A stretch of DNA of 64,000 nucleotides from Cricetomys ansorgei (taxonomy: Eukaryota > Chordata > Mammalia > Rodentia > Nesomyidae): positions 1 through 64,000 of the forward strand of contig JAMJFZ010003639.1 of NCBI GenBank assembly GCA_026225945.1, written 5' to 3'. Positions 1 to 13,159 of the stretch are shown here, in pieces. Positions within the stretch are counted from its first letter, which is position 1; each line of letters begins with the position of its first letter. A program made the translations under genes and the position numbers. Below the pieces are notes generated by a model. That model searched no databases. It saw only the letters and a program-made list of their open reading frames with translations, and was not told the DNA's origin.

Positions 1-860
1 AAAAGTCATGAGAAATCGAATGAAATTTGAAAGCTTTAGAAATTCCATGCATTCTCACTCACAGCATTCGGCCCCTGTTTCACAGTAGCCTTTCTTCCAT
101 GCAATCTGTCCAATCTGTCTCAAGAAGCAATCTTCTGCATTGTGACCATCATAGAAGGGTGTATTCACTCAAATTGTAGAATTCTAACCATATTAGTGGA
201 CCTGACATTGGTTTTGTTTATTTCTTATGTGCTTTTGTTTTCTGTTACTGAATAGTAAGAATAATTGAAGATTCCACTTTATAATCCAATTACAGGAAGA
301 TGAAATACTTCTGTTTATTAACCTTTTCAAACCAAATGGATGACTCACTCACATCTTCTGTTTATCAGTACTCGTACTGTGTATTTCTTGGCTTGATGCT
401 CAGGATTAATATTGACAAAGGAAGACATTGTGCACAAGAATTCTGTAATATGATTTTTATGGTTTGTATCGAGTTTTATTTTATATTTTCAGAGGAATGA
501 AATGACTTGATATATTTATTTCAATTTTATCTATATTTCTCCATACAAATTATTACTTGTTAATATTTGATGCACATATGTTTCATTAATGATATTAAGG
601 ATTTCTTCATACATTCTGAATACATATGCTTACTGTTTTACAATGTTTTTTAAGAGTTCCAATATCTACATTTTTATAGTTACCTGTCTCCCATTACCTC
701 TTTGTCCTATGTAGGACAATGCAATAACTAATTGGTGGTTACCCTGAAAAACTTTTCCTATATCCAGTGTCCAATTTTTTAAGTTTCATTAGTGGTTTCT
801 CACATATTTTCTTAAGTTTTCCTACTTAAATCTATAGGTCTGTGCATCACCAGGATGCAG
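1..860. other. Unannotated AT-rich intergenic DNA
   Basis: I see no gene, SINE or tandem repeat that I can name. Open frames are below 70 codons and lack protein-like composition. Confidence 0.6.
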
Positions 861-1910
861 CTTTACACTTCTGAGGAAGATTACTTAGAGCTTTTTGATT
901 ACAGAACTTTTTATTTTTTAATTTTGTTTAATTTCATTTTCCCCCATGTATTATATATCCAGAATTCAGGCTTCCCTTCCTCCACTTCTCCCAGGTTTCC
1001 CCATCTACCTTCTCTCTCATATCCACCTATTCTCTCATCTCTGCTTCTCCTCAGAAAAAGATCAGATCTAACCTAACCGGAATAACATCTAACAGAGGCC
1101 CTAGAGCAGGAAAAAGTGTCAGAAAATACCACTCCAACTTGTTAGGAGTTCTAAAAGAATAAAAAGCCTAAACACCTTAGAATATATATGGTGGACCTAG
1201 CACAGACCTGCTTCAGTCTTTGTGAGCCACTGTGTGTCTTGGACAGTTAACTCTATAAGGCATGTTTCCTACTGCCCTCGACATCCCCAGTCCTCACAAT
1301 TTCTCTCTTCTCTTTTTCCCCTGGTTCTCCAAACTCGGCCCAATGTTTGGGAATGGGGACTCGGTAATAGCTCCCATAAACTACTAGAGATAGCCTCTCT
1401 GATGAAGATTGTACTAGACACTGAACTATGAAAATAGCAGAATATTCATTGGGAATCATCTATTACTATGCATGGTCTGCCTCCTGAATATCACTGCAGT
1501 TGTCAATTATTGGCCCCTTCTCTCCACATGAGGTTCTACCTCTCTATTGTCCCAGCAGATCTTGAAATGCAGCGCAAATGAAAAAATTTGTGACTGAATT
1601 GATTTCCTAGTCCCAGTACTGGAAGCCGTGCCCTGGTTAAACAAGCTGGCCAATTCAAGCTCCTTATTCTCAGTTACTAGGATTCCTCCCTATGGTCATG
1701 CTTGTAAATACCAGGAAGTGCCCACAATACTAGGTTTCAAGTGCACCTCCCAATTCCAGTCTGTAGTCCCTATATTATCTCCCTCCAACCCTTTCCCCAC
1801 AAGTGATACATTCCCATCCTACATAAGTCTATCTGAAACATTCTCCTCTATTTTCCCTTCCAAGAGAAATCCATATGTCCTTACTGGAGTCCTCTTTAAG
1901 TCCTTATAAT
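861..1910. mobile_element. L1/Lx-associated non-coding repeat
   Basis: This stretch resembles an abundant rodent dispersed sequence that I associate with L1 (Lx) non-coding regions. It carries the ordered blocks 'cctcagaaaaagatcagat', 'gcacagacctgcttcagtc' and 'cctctctgatgaagattgt', which recur in the same order at 38.6-39.5 kb of this window. The pyrimidine-rich 960-1,050 and 1,740-1,880 parts are also typical. Exact family and orientation are not assigned. The short open frames inside it are not genes. Confidence 0.5.
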
Positions 1911-3980
1911 AAAGAAATATTCTGTTTTAATCCTTATCAAAATCCTTTTGCTTAGAAATATGCATTGAAAATTAGCTAGCTTGCATTGTGATGCAGCGTT
2001 TTATTTTATTATCCCCAAATTAATATTACATTTTGATCCCATTACTTTATTATAAATATATGAATATTCTTAACCACAAACTGTTGTTTACTCAATACCA
2101 AGATGAATTGGCCAAGAGAGTCTTAAATGCAAATACTCTTTATTTCAGTTAAGTGATAAATCATGTCAGAGACCCTACCACTCTCAGCATTTCCTTGTGT
2201 GCTTGTCTTTTTTATTCAATCCTATGCATTTTTGCCTCATCTATTCTACTCATGGTCATATCAGAAAAGCCTTTTAAATTATTTTCCTTCTTCTGTCTTT
2301 ACCCTTTATGCAAAAGATTCTTGGAAATTTTCTGTGTCTTTGCTTTGAGTATAACTATATGTGCAACATAAATTCATAAATTTCATTTTCTGAGAGACTT
2401 ATGGAATACAAACTGAAATCATTTCTTGATTGATTCTCTTGTGTTTCTATGTAATCACAAGACAGTCCTAGTACTGCATCTAACTGTCCCAGATTGAAAT
2501 AATGTCTGTATTACACCCATAATTCTTTTTATTTTCAAAATCAATTATTTTTTTCTTTCTTTCACCAATCCTTATATCTGCATTTCATTTTACACTAACT
2601 TAAAGGGTGATGAGACTCACGGACTTATTTTCTTCATGTGATGGGATTCAATCAACCATAGGAAATAAGAATCCCAAGTTCCCTGAATGAAAATAACCAG
2701 AATATTGACACAATAGATTGTATCTAAGGACACTTTGTATCCTCAAAGACACTCTAATTGCTGACCTTAGACGAAAAACATGTCTTGAAGGTAAGAATAC
2801 CCAGGCAGCACCTTCCAAGTCAAATTAAACTATATATCCATGAAGACACAAAGCAACTGTCCTAATTTTAGCATTTTTTGCTGTTAGATTTGCAGTTTGC
2901 TCACTTTATAGAGTGTTCGTCATGTCTTGTTCTGTTTCTTCTTGTCTCTGTATTTTTCGTTTCTCAGTATAACTATTGATAGACATTACATACAAAAAAT
3001 GAGTGTAAATAAGGATGAGGTATAGAGAAACACCATTAAAATCCTTGAAAATTGCTTAAAGAATCCTGAAATAATATAGTAAAATATATAATAATAAAAA
3101 GCAACAAAGAAAACAATTAGATAATTATTTACTAGATGATTAAAAAGAAATCCTAATAAAAATACCATATGATTCTAAATGTGATATATGAATCCCAGGA
3201 TTGTGTTATATTAGAAATACTATTCCAACTCAAATGTAAAATATTGAATTAGGTTTGTTACATATCAGATCCTGTTTTTATCACTTTTTTCTTACATTAA
3301 AATATGATTACATCATGCTCCCCTTATTTGTCCTCCATGTAACTTCTCTGTGTTCTTCATACTGACTTTCTCACAAATTAATGATTTCTCATCAAATATT
3401 ATTGTTACATTCATGTTATTCCATGTATATATAATATAGATGTATAAATATGACCTGCAGGTTGTTTTTGTGCATCCTATTTGCATATGAGAATTCAGAT
3501 GACACTTTGATATTGGATAACCATTTAGGGGTGTCATCCATGGGAAAATTAGTATCTTTCTTCCCTACATTAGTTGTTAGTTTTTGTCTAGGGTTGGAAA
3601 CATAAAACATAAAACATAAAACTTCTATGGTAGATTAATTATTTTTCTTGTCATTGATCAGATGTTTTGTAGTCAGCCATAATTTTATGTATTTTTGTTG
3701 GAGCATCCCTATTATTTAAAGAAAATATCTCTCAACAAACTTCCTGTTCCTCTAACTCTTAAATTATTTCAGATGTTACTTCTGAATTGGTTGTAGAGCC
3801 ATTGGTACACAGTTGTGCTACAATTTTGCCATTGGACTTATGTACTCCATGATATATTGTTGTCTCCATGTTAAAAAGTTGTGATTTACTGTGATGGTGT
3901 CTGATGCAAAGAGAAGGTTATACAATCAAGGATTAGTGCTACAATTTTTGTTAATCCAATGATATTTAGAATACAGTTAT
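1911..3980. other. Unannotated AT-rich DNA
   Basis: The sequence is about two-thirds A+T by eye, with no recognisable gene, SINE or tandem array. It may hold the 5' part of the retroviral relic that follows, but I see no LTR. Confidence 0.5.
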
Positions 3981-3984
3981 GAAT

Positions 3985-4850
3985 AACTTGGTATAGTGAA
4001 ATGATGGTAGGGCATTCTCTGGGATGATATGGCATTCATTAGAAATGAGTGATTTATATACATTAAAAGAAGTTGTAGTAGCATACACAATGCATTCACC
4101 CTATGTTCAGCAGGTGCTGAGTAATTGGTCAGTCCAGCATCACACGATCCCATAAGATTGAAAAGGGTAATCATTGTCATATTGGAGGCTGGACCTCAGC
4201 TTCAGTGGATTACCTGTTGGTGAGAAGAGGCAACATATATGCAACAGCATTTCAAGGCAATGGGAATAAGGAAAACCTCAGACCGGCTAGTTGGTGATGG
4301 TCACTCTACAGAATTACAAGAGTAGTTTCGGTTTGATGATGTGACCATATACCAATGTCATTTGGCAGCTTTGAGGGCTTAGGAAAAGGTAGAAGATTCA
4401 GGCAAAAAATAAATTTTCTTTAACAAGATCATTCAGGATAAATGGAGTTCTTTATAGATTTTTCTGCAAAGACTATCTGGAGCCACAATGAGGGCTATCT
4501 CAGACCCTGAAGGTCAAGGTGAAGATCAAGACCACAGCAATTGAAAAAGGTTTTACAGCTTCTACAGGAAAACTCTGCACCCATGGTGCAGTGGATTCAA
4601 GCTACTGTAGACATACATTCAAATACTTATACAACCACTGTCATAAGAGAATAAATAGTTAAGGGGCAAAAATATCGCAATATGCTGCTTTAATTGTGGG
4701 AGATATGGCCATTTGCAAAGGGATTATATCTGAATTGTTTCCAAAGACCATAGTTTCTTTAAATATCAGTCAGATAAAAGAGGCAAATTGCCTAAGGTTT
4801 GCAGATGGTATGGAAAGGGTCAGCATATGAGTACTAATCCCAAAGATGTA
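3985..4850 (+). pseudogene. Class II (betaretrovirus-like) ERV gag relic
   Basis: This is a degraded gag segment of an old endogenous retrovirus. Around 4,065-4,140 the conceptual translation resembles the capsid region of IAP/MMTV-type Gag. Two nucleocapsid zinc knuckles (C-X2-C-X4-H-X4-C) follow in the same frame. Knuckle 1 keeps Cys at 4,686 and 4,695 and His at 4,710, but its last Cys is replaced by Tyr at 4,725. Knuckle 2 keeps Cys at 4,800 and His at 4,824 but has lost its second and fourth Cys. A TGA lies between them at 4,731-4,733, and several stops and frameshifts precede them. Two spaced knuckles in this arrangement are a betaretroviral (ERVK) hallmark. No LTR, pol or env could be fixed, so the relic is incomplete and cannot encode a functional Gag. 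Confidence 0.65.
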
Positions 4851-6190
4851 TAAAGGCTGAATCCCTTGCCCTTGCTGTTGGGAAATACCAGATGGTGCTC
4901 TTCTCTGGCCAAACTGCAAACAAGCCAATTCATGCCAGAACTTAATTATCACACAGACTGAGAAACATAAGCACTGTATTGGAGATCTGACTACCACAGT
5001 AGATCTGGGTAGTTTGCTAGGTTTCCTTCTTTTATTACTTACCTCTTGTAGGGTAGGACATAAGTCCAGTTATAGAGATGTTGTTTACTGCTAGGATATG
5101 AAGGCCTCTATTGCAAATGTAGGAATATTGTCTACACTGGTCATTGTCAACCCAAGCTTCATTAAGTGATATTTGACCATTGAATGTTTGAGATTTTTTT
5201 TACTGGAGACATAAACTACAATCTAGCCTGTATTGGCACAAAACTCACTATACTTACTAAGTTTACCTGAAGTATGTAAAAGCCCACCAGTCCCTGCCTC
5301 TCAGTACATTGTCATTCTTGGCTGACAACTTTACATTATTTTTTTCCCTTTAAATCAATTTTGTTTTAAAATTAACTTGATCAGGAAGACTCTGCCTTAT
5401 TTGCTAGATTGGAAAATCAAATCACATTTCATTCTCTAACTGTGGGGTTGAGTTTCGTGCAATGCTAAGCGTCCTGTCTTCTTCAACTCATACTTTTTCT
5501 TTATCTTTGACTTTTGTAATCTTTACTACGTGGTGATCTGACTTTATTCAAGTCAATAACCACCCTACATGAAAGTAGTAATAGTAGTAATAGAAGCCAA
5601 TGAATTATTTTGGTTTTTAACATTTAAGGCCATCCTACTCACATGTTTCATCTTATAAGCCTTAGAATTAAGATGAGCATTCATTCATGAACAATATTAA
5701 AAACCAGAGGAAATCATGGACATATTCATATGTTCAGTATGAAATCCATTTGTTGATTTGCTATTATACTAAAGTAAAAATTATCTTCAAATTTAATCTT
5801 CAAAATATGTTGCTATCCTGGTCAGATGGGAAATGGTTCCCAAAATCTTCATGGAATGTTCTTTATATTAGAATTTCTATTTTAACAAAACACATATACT
5901 AAGGGACAAAAATTATAAAAATGGCTGCTCTTACAATTGGGAAGTCCACAAGTGCACAGACAACAGCAGGAATAATTCCTTCTCTTTGCACTGAAAGACA
6001 ATTTTAGGAAGTATTTCTCCTCATTTATGGAAGAGAGATGTCAAATTTTTTGTAGTATGATTTCATTCCCTGCCAAGAGGTTCAAAAATCCTCCTGACAA
6101 TAGATGTACCACTGTCTCCAATGTTCACTCTCCTTAAATGGAGAGTAAAAATACTTGGGACAATCCAGTCACCAGACATCATTACACTTG
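4851..6190. other. Possible continuation of the ERV relic; otherwise unannotated
   Basis: By position, the protease region of the retrovirus would start just after 4,850, but I could not recognise the protease active-site motif. The rest, to the CA tract at 6,194, shows no feature that I can name. Confidence 0.3.
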
Positions 6191-6192
6191 TT

Positions 6193-6193
<1 letters not shown>

Positions 6194-6237
<44 letters not shown>
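6194..6237 (+). repeat. (CA)22 microsatellite
   Basis: An uninterrupted CA dinucleotide run of 44 bases. It causes the low-complexity open frames on both strands here (Thr-His and Cys-Val runs), which are not genes. Confidence 0.97.
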
Positions 6238-6241
<4 letters not shown>

Positions 6242-6865
6242 AGAGAAAGAGACTGTCACAAAGCATAATCTGGAAGACACAATATTGAACCAATTCCAAG
6301 ATTTGAGCTGGACTCAGTGGCTTATGACTATTCATGAGGAAAAATTGCAGCCTCATCAAATGTTTGAAGGAGATATCTCACAATGGCTCCATCAATCTTG
6401 CACATATATTCACTTATGAAAATATGTTCAACATTCTCTGCCCATCTGAATAGTAGCTATGTCCTCCCCAAAGCTGGTAGATTTATTAAATGTATCCAGA
6501 GTTCTTAAATTCAGAATTGCAATGTTAATAGGAACTCCCTTTTCCTAGGTGCACCATGGGAAGACCATTTTTGTGATCGTAGGTACTGGATTTTTATCAG
6601 CAATCATTTCTTGCTTTGTGGCTACATGTTCCCAATTTACGCCAAACTTTGCCATTCTGATTTTATCTCTGTATTTATCACTGTGAAATGTATTTTCTCA
6701 TTTAAATATCCAAGCAACCATACTTTGCTGTACAGTTTTTACTCTGATTATTTGGGTCATCTCTTTTTCTTCTTGTCAACTTGGCCAAAGGCTTATCTAT
6801 CTTCTTTAAGACTTTAATGAATCAACTGCAATATGCAGAATTAGCCTACCTTGGGTAAACGTCCC
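6238..6865. other. Unannotated DNA
   Basis: No gene or nameable repeat is seen. Confidence 0.5.
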
Positions 6866-7140
6866 CTTATTGGTTGTTCAATGTAGAGTACTCAACATTG
6901 AAAAAAATATATACAAACAACAAAAACAGATTAACCAGGATGTATGCAAATATTTTATATACACATGCATAGGCATTATGTATATATATGTAACAATAAC
7001 AACAAAAGAAAATAGGATACCAACTGGAGAGTAAGGGGGATATGAGAGAAGTTTGATGGACAGAAGTGGTAGGATGGAGGAAAGAGCATGTGGAAAGTAA
7101 TTTAATAGTATTTACCTTAAAAATGCTAGACTCCTTCACA
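6866..7140 (+). mobile_element. L1 (Lx-type) 3'-end fragment
   Basis: It has the typical rodent L1 3'-terminal pattern: a TA/CA-rich patch, then 'aacaataacaacaaaagaaa', then a purine-rich 'gagagtaagggggatatgag' block and a decayed tail. The same pattern occurs at 37.04-37.23 kb. The orientation is plus. Confidence 0.6.
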
Positions 7141-7619
7141 GGCTAATTTCAAAATCCACAATTATATACAAAAAATTATGTTAAAATAGTTCATCATCCA
7201 AATTGGAAAAAAATAGAAAGTCCAGATAACACAGTCATAAATAGTGTAGGATTAAATTTCACTGCTGGAAAAGTACTGAGTTCTGCCTTGAGTCTGTCAC
7301 CTGAGATTTAGACTTTTTTATACAGTTTATTTTATTCAATATCTACCATTCTCAGAAGGGGTTTTATTCATCGACTTGTTTATCCATCAGTAGTTTGACT
7401 TGGACTCACAATAACTGTTCTACTGTGAAGGACAATTGACATTTCAGGATTGTCACCTCGTACCTGTCTTAATTATCCTGTCATTCAAAGGATTCAAACC
7501 AAAATATTGGTAATATATCAAAAATGTGAAAAATAATTAAAAGAAATATTTTTAAATAAAATGAAACTGCCTTGTTGAAGTAAATATTTTTCTTCTAAAA
7601 ATATTTGACAAATATGCTA

Positions 7620-8830
7620 AAAACAAGCTGGAGAAAAAAATATCTTCAACAATTGGTTCAGGAAAAATTGGATGTTTGTGTGTGTATACAGTAGACAAGT
7701 AGACTTACATCAATCACCCTGTACAAAAATTGAATCCCAATGGATCAAAGACATAAACATGAAATCTGAAACACTGAGATAAGAAGAGAACATGTGAATT
7801 AGCCTACAGAATATATGTGAAAGAACTTCTTGCACAGGACTCCATTTTCAAAGAATTCAGTTCATCAATTGATTAGATTGTTACAAAATGCTGTAAGTTT
7901 CTTCACAGCCAAGGAAACATTCAACAAGGATGTGAATAGGAAGTGAAAAGAATGGGAGAGAACTTTTACTATCTGTTTATCTTACAGGTGAATAATATCC
8001 AGAATATGTAAAGAACTCAAGAAACAAAAGTAAAATATCCAAAAGGCTTATTGGAGAAATGATCTTAGGACCACAATAGAGGTCTCAGGAGAACAAAACA
8101 TTTACTAAATAATATCTCAAAAACTGCTTACTGTCCCCAGGAATTAATGAAAAACAGATCAAAACGACTCAGAAACTTCATCTTACTCCATTTAAATTCA
8201 CATTTAACAAACAACTAATAAAATATTCTAGAAGTATGTGGAATAAAGAGAACTCTTTCACTGTGCTTGGGATTACAAACTGATGCAAACACTATATAAA
8301 TCATCGTGGAGAATTCTCAAAGAGCTAAAAGTAAATTCATGTGACTCAACTATATTTTCCCTTGGTATATGCCCAAATGACTCAACATCCTACTCCATAT
8401 ATTGTTGCTCCTGCATGTCCACTGCTTCTCTATTCACAATATCTAGGAAATGGAATCAACATAAATGCCACATAACCTGTGTATAGATAATCAAACTGTG
8501 GTATGTATATTCAATGGAATACTTCCAGATATAAAGAAAAATGAATCATTAACATTTCAGTAAACGGATGGAACTAGAAAAGATTGTATTGAGTGTGGTA
8601 ACCCAGATACAAAAAGATAATCACAGCATGTTCTTTCTTTTGTTTTATTCCTAGCTCTATATCATCATATGTGAATATACAACATGGAGTAACAACAGAA
8701 ACATGAAAAATATAAAAGGATCATAGGCTGTTAAGAGAATGTAGAATAACAGATTAACTATCAAATGAGTTTAGAAATGGAATAATGGGACAGTACTTCC
8801 AATTGGGTCAATAACCGAGAAGAAGGATGG
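7620..8830 (+). mobile_element. Old L1 ORF2 3' region, decayed
   Basis: The order of blocks follows the C-terminal part of L1 ORF2. It has the 'ggatcaaagacataaacat' stretch (7,743), the 'cttcacagccaaggaaaca' block (7,900), the 'tgaataatatccagaatatgt' block (7,989) and the 'tatatgcccaaatgactcaac' block (8,366). The 'tggaatcaacataaatgcc' block (8,451) and the 'caatggaatacttccagata' block (8,512) follow. Numerous stops and frameshifts are present, so no reverse transcriptase is encoded. The poor match to young rodent L1 suggests an old insertion. Confidence 0.8.
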
Positions 8831-8894
8831 AAAATTTATACCAATATTTTCTGATAAGGCCTCCAGAAATCATTAATTTTATATTTAGTTATAT

Positions 8895-8900
<6 letters not shown>

Positions 8901-8946
<46 letters not shown>
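8901..8946 (+). repeat. (TA)n microsatellite
   Basis: An uninterrupted AT dinucleotide tract of 46 bases. Confidence 0.97.
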
Positions 8947-8948
<2 letters not shown>

Positions 8949-8992
8949 TCACTATCATTTATCTATCTGTCCATTATATTTAACTATTATCA

Positions 8993-8999
8993 CTATATA

Positions 9000-9040
<41 letters not shown>

Positions 9041-9060
9041 GTGTGTGTGTGTGTGTGTGT
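8993..9060 (+). repeat. Compound (TA)n(TG)n microsatellite
   Basis: AT dinucleotides run to about 9,038 with a single TG interruption, followed by an 11-unit TG run. It forms a pair with the (TA)n tract 46 bases upstream. Confidence 0.95.
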
Positions 9061-10060
9061 ATCTTATAAGAAGTCAACCCAGTAGGACTAACAAAGAGCC
9101 CCACAAGGAAAATAGACTAATAAAATTGGAATATTATACACAGAACACTTCCTTATTAATAGTTGGTCACATTAAGCAAAGTGACTCTTGAAACTATTTT
9201 TATTATTGTTTTTTATATTATTTCATGGGCTGAGTAAAGTCCTTTATTTCTGAAGATAGTGTGCACTAAGACACAGGACACAGATCATTCCAGCTGGCTC
9301 TGGCATGACACCTTCTTTCCTGTAGTCTAGCATCAATGCTTTCTGAAAATTCTATCAATGCTAACAAGGGATGGAGTGATTATTCACTCTACCCACTGCA
9401 ATATCTATGAATGATCACAATTACCAACATGACAAGAATTGTAGAATGGAGCAATGATTGACATTCACATGTTGATCGAAACCACAACTGTCTAATTGCA
9501 TCATAGGCCCTCAGCAGGAGGGAAAATAATATCTGGTACTAGAAGTGTATTAAACCACCAAGATCTATTAGGATTATGGTCCATAAAAATTGCCTACTTC
9601 CATCATTTTGCTAGATCAGCCAATTCCACAATATAGTCTAAATCTTATTTTTCCAGCCAAGATTTGTATAGCTATCACCCTTCACTGAGGACACTTTTCT
9701 TCATAGCAAGCAGAGACCATCACAAAAACCCACTAATGAACACAAAGCACAGATCAATCGATCATAGGTAATCCAGGCCCAACAGATATATCAGCAGCAG
9801 AGCTCTTCCATCTATGGCACACAGACTATTTCAGGAGAATAAAATAGAAAGATTGTAAAATCCAAAATACCAGAATGTCATATAGTGTGTTCTATGAATA
9901 AACCTTACAATCAAGACTGTACCAATGGTGATATTTATAAACATATAAATAGAGAAGGGAACTATTTCAAGCTGTCCCAACCATAGAAAATGATCTGGAA
10001 GAGACTAATGACTGCTGAGAATGGGGGACCAAGCCTTTTTCAGGGTAGAGCTCCCTGACT
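9061..10060 (+). mobile_element. Probable L1 3' UTR-like continuation
   Basis: The blocks 'gattgacattcacatgttg' and 'ctgtctaattgcatcatagg' resemble the 3' UTR of older rodent L1 elements. The stretch lies downstream of the ORF2 remnant at 7.62-8.83 kb in the same orientation. The match is weak and the boundaries are approximate. Confidence 0.35.
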
Positions 10061-10295
10061 GGTGTCTAGTGCAGAGTGATCAGGCCTGTATGCCAAATGC
10101 ATACCTTTCTTTCGGGTCTTCCATGAACCTCATTCTGTTGCTGAGACTGGACCCTGGCAAGTGAGTTCTTGACCAAAGGGAAAAATACTTCAGTCAGTCA
10201 GACTTAAAAATATATTATATAAAATAAGATGGCTCTGTGGATTTGAACCACACATTCTACAAAACTGTGAGTAGAAAATTAATTAATTGAAGCCT

Positions 10296-10480
10296 TGCAG
10301 GATTGGGGATTCTGCTCAGCTGTAAAGAGAAGTTCTTGCTTTTTCAGAAACCATGGACTGATTCCAAGCACTCATACTGTAGCTCACAACCTATGTAGCA
10401 CCAGTCCATGGAAATATAATGATGTCTTCTGACTGCTCTGTGCACCAGGCTCCCACATGGTGCACATATATGAACAAAGG
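10296..10480 (+). mobile_element. B2/B3 SINE
   Basis: Reading forward, it follows the B2/B3 consensus order: a 'ctgctcagctgtaaagagaa' A-box-like start, a degraded B-box region, 'gatgtcttctgactgctctg' and 'caggctcccacatggtgcac'. The AT-rich 10,490-10,560 stretch may be its tail. It is strongly diverged. Confidence 0.75.
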
Positions 10481-10570
10481 AATGTTGATATATTGATCAA
10501 TATATATATTATATATTGCATATATCAACAAAATATTGATATATGCAAAATAAATGAATAAAGTCCTTTA

Positions 10571-13150
10571 ACTTTTTAAAAAGGAATTTACTCTTTGAAA
10601 AAAAATTCTAACCTAATCAGGTATTATAGCCATTCCAATTTCAATGAACAAAGAAACCAAATTAAATGTTTTGTTTTCATTCATGTTAATAGAAATATCA
10701 CAGAGAAGATGGTTAAGCCATAATGATCATGTGCAGTTTCCTTCATGAAGATGATATGATTCATCAAGTGAAAGGTATTGCTATTGCATAGACTAGTAGG
10801 ATTGTTCTGTGTAGCAATGATTAAGATAATTTCTGCTTACTGCCAAAACATTTACTTAATTTTTCCATGGAAGAAAAGAAATATTAAATGTAATGTGATA
10901 CTTTGTGTCTGTGCTTCTTGAGCTGTCCAGATGGTAGGGATGAGACCTTAGTGCAAAATCCGCTGCCTCCAAAGAATGGTGTCACTTCTGGCTGATGAAG
11001 ACACTTGGGGATGGCTCTTTCCTCTATGGCCTTGTGTTCATCTGCACTATCAGCACTTATCCATGTTGTCTTTGAGAAATACCATGACATATCAATGTGA
11101 AGGGCACTCTCAGGTATATCCTGCTGATCTCTTTCATCTTCTATTTTTTTCTTCTCCTTGATCTTCGTTGTGCATTTCAACATTGACAAATGCTTCCTGC
11201 AGCAGACATATTTGGAGATGTTTTCACAGTGACTGCAGCCAGTATATTCACTCAAAATTACTTTGGTTCTTTCCTTCAAGCTCACAATTCCAGGAAGAAA
11301 AATGATGTGAGGGCTGCCAGTTTCCAGTACACTTATCTTCATCATTCTTACCTGTACACTGATGTTCTCTGCACAAGTACAATGAAAAATCACTCCCTAC
11401 AATACTTTTTGTATCTTTTGCAGCTCAAAGAATGTCTGATGAAAATTGCTTAAGCTCTGCTTCACTAATTTAAAAAATAGACCCCTCTCTACAGTTGTTG
11501 CATTGATAATAATTTAAAAATAGAGGCTTCACATGGTTCCTCATAAAGTGGACTCGCATTGGAGAGGCAAATGCCCCAGAGGAACTCATCTTCTCTTCCT
11601 GGCCTAGCTTGAAACTCTATGAGACAAAATACATTGGTGCCAAAAAATAATATGTGATTGCATTGTTTTGTTTCAATTTGTTGTAGTTGCTGTTTTTAAT
11701 CATTGTATCCAAACACCTGTTGTGGATAATGTAGAGGAGGAAACATTGATCACACAGTAAGGAAAAGCAGTCCATACTGGCATGAAATGCATGATAATAG
11801 GTGCATCTGGGGACATGCTATTATACAGAGGAAATACCAGTAGTAAGGTGGCTTTCTCCTTTTAAAAAATAGTCCAGGATACTCACGCATGAGATATTAC
11901 AATCTACAATAGATTTTGTTGCTGAAATTATTGGGAAAATCTACACTGATAGCAGGTGGCATCATCTAGTGACAGTTACATAAAACTAAAGCTGAGGAAA
12001 TACATTTTGCTTTTTACTTGATTTCCTTTACCTCCATTCCCATCATCCTGGAAACTATATCTATTGTGTCCTGTTGTGGAGTTCAGCTACTTTGTTGGTC
12101 ATGCTGCCATCACTTCCTTTTATTATAGCCCAGAATTATTTGGGCATGAAGCACAGAATGAAGAACAGTGGAATTACAGAAATCCTACAGCCATGCAGCA
12201 CCAGAATGTAACTGCTGAGGCCTCCAAATACAACAATGTATGGCACCAGTTCTCAGTCACTCCAGAGTGAAGTCAGTTATTAATGGACTACCTATAAATT
12301 TCCAAGTAAATTAGTAAAACCCCTTTAATGAATTGTGTCCTCTGTAGAGTACAAATACAACATTCTATATTGCAGTATGCACCCAACTTCACCTCTAACA
12401 CAAATATGCTTGATATTAATACTGTCTAGATTGCAAGGGCACCAGAGATAGATGGTAGAACTAAGGCTTTGTTCTAGCATATTCTAAACAGGCACCAATA
12501 TCAGCAGATCACAGAGCTGGGCAGGGGGTGGGGACCGGCAGCCATATGGCCATTATCTCAGTTTGCTCAATTAATAGCACATCCAAGCATACTGACTTCA
12601 CTTTAGACAAACAGATTGATGGAAGGATTTCAGAGCAGAATCCAGTGTAATTGGTGTTTTGGGGCATAGAATGGGGTTGTGCGCCATATGAATACATGTG
12701 GAATAGGGTACATATCAAGGTGTTCTTAACAGACTTTAGTGGGCAGACCTCTTATCTTTTAGGAGAAAATGATCCAAAAGTAAACCACAATGGTAAAGAA
12801 CCCAGGAAGAATGTGAAATGACCCCATGTTCTGTGTTAGCAAGGAGGAAATCATTGCTATTACATCTTGTCCATATTTTAAACTCATCTATGAATATTAG
12901 TTTGCACCTCCTCATCAGGCAAACTGTTAATGCTCTTGTCTTGTGCTTTTAAAATCATGATCTGTTGAGTATTTAATTACTACTATATTTGCCACGCTTT
13001 CAACTCCATGCTTCTCCTGTAAATACCTGAGCAACATTTCTAATCTATATCTGTTGGATTTTTGTAGCTATTGCTTTCATACTTAAATAGATTTTCCTAT
13101 ACGATATTGTGGTTACTGCCATATGCTTTCTCACCACTACATGGTGAGAT
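10571..13150. other. Unannotated stretch with one unrecognised minus-strand open frame
   Basis: The longest open frame is on the minus strand (11,393-10,884, 169 codons). It contains a Cys-rich patch (C-x2-C then a CC pair) and a lysine/glutamate-rich middle, but I recognise no family. It could be a decayed retrocopy or chance. A short plus-strand frame at 12,064-12,270 has no recognisable domain. No other feature is seen. Confidence 0.35.
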
Positions 13151-13159
13151 GAGGTGACA

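Noticed and set aside
6063..6419. Open frames on both strands across the CA tract
   Set aside because: Dinucleotide repeats read as Thr-His or Cys-Val in all frames.
10884..11393. 169-codon minus-strand frame as a gene
   Set aside because: No family recognised, no plausible start or splice context, and a Cys-rich patch alone is not enough. It is kept only as a note in the region entry.
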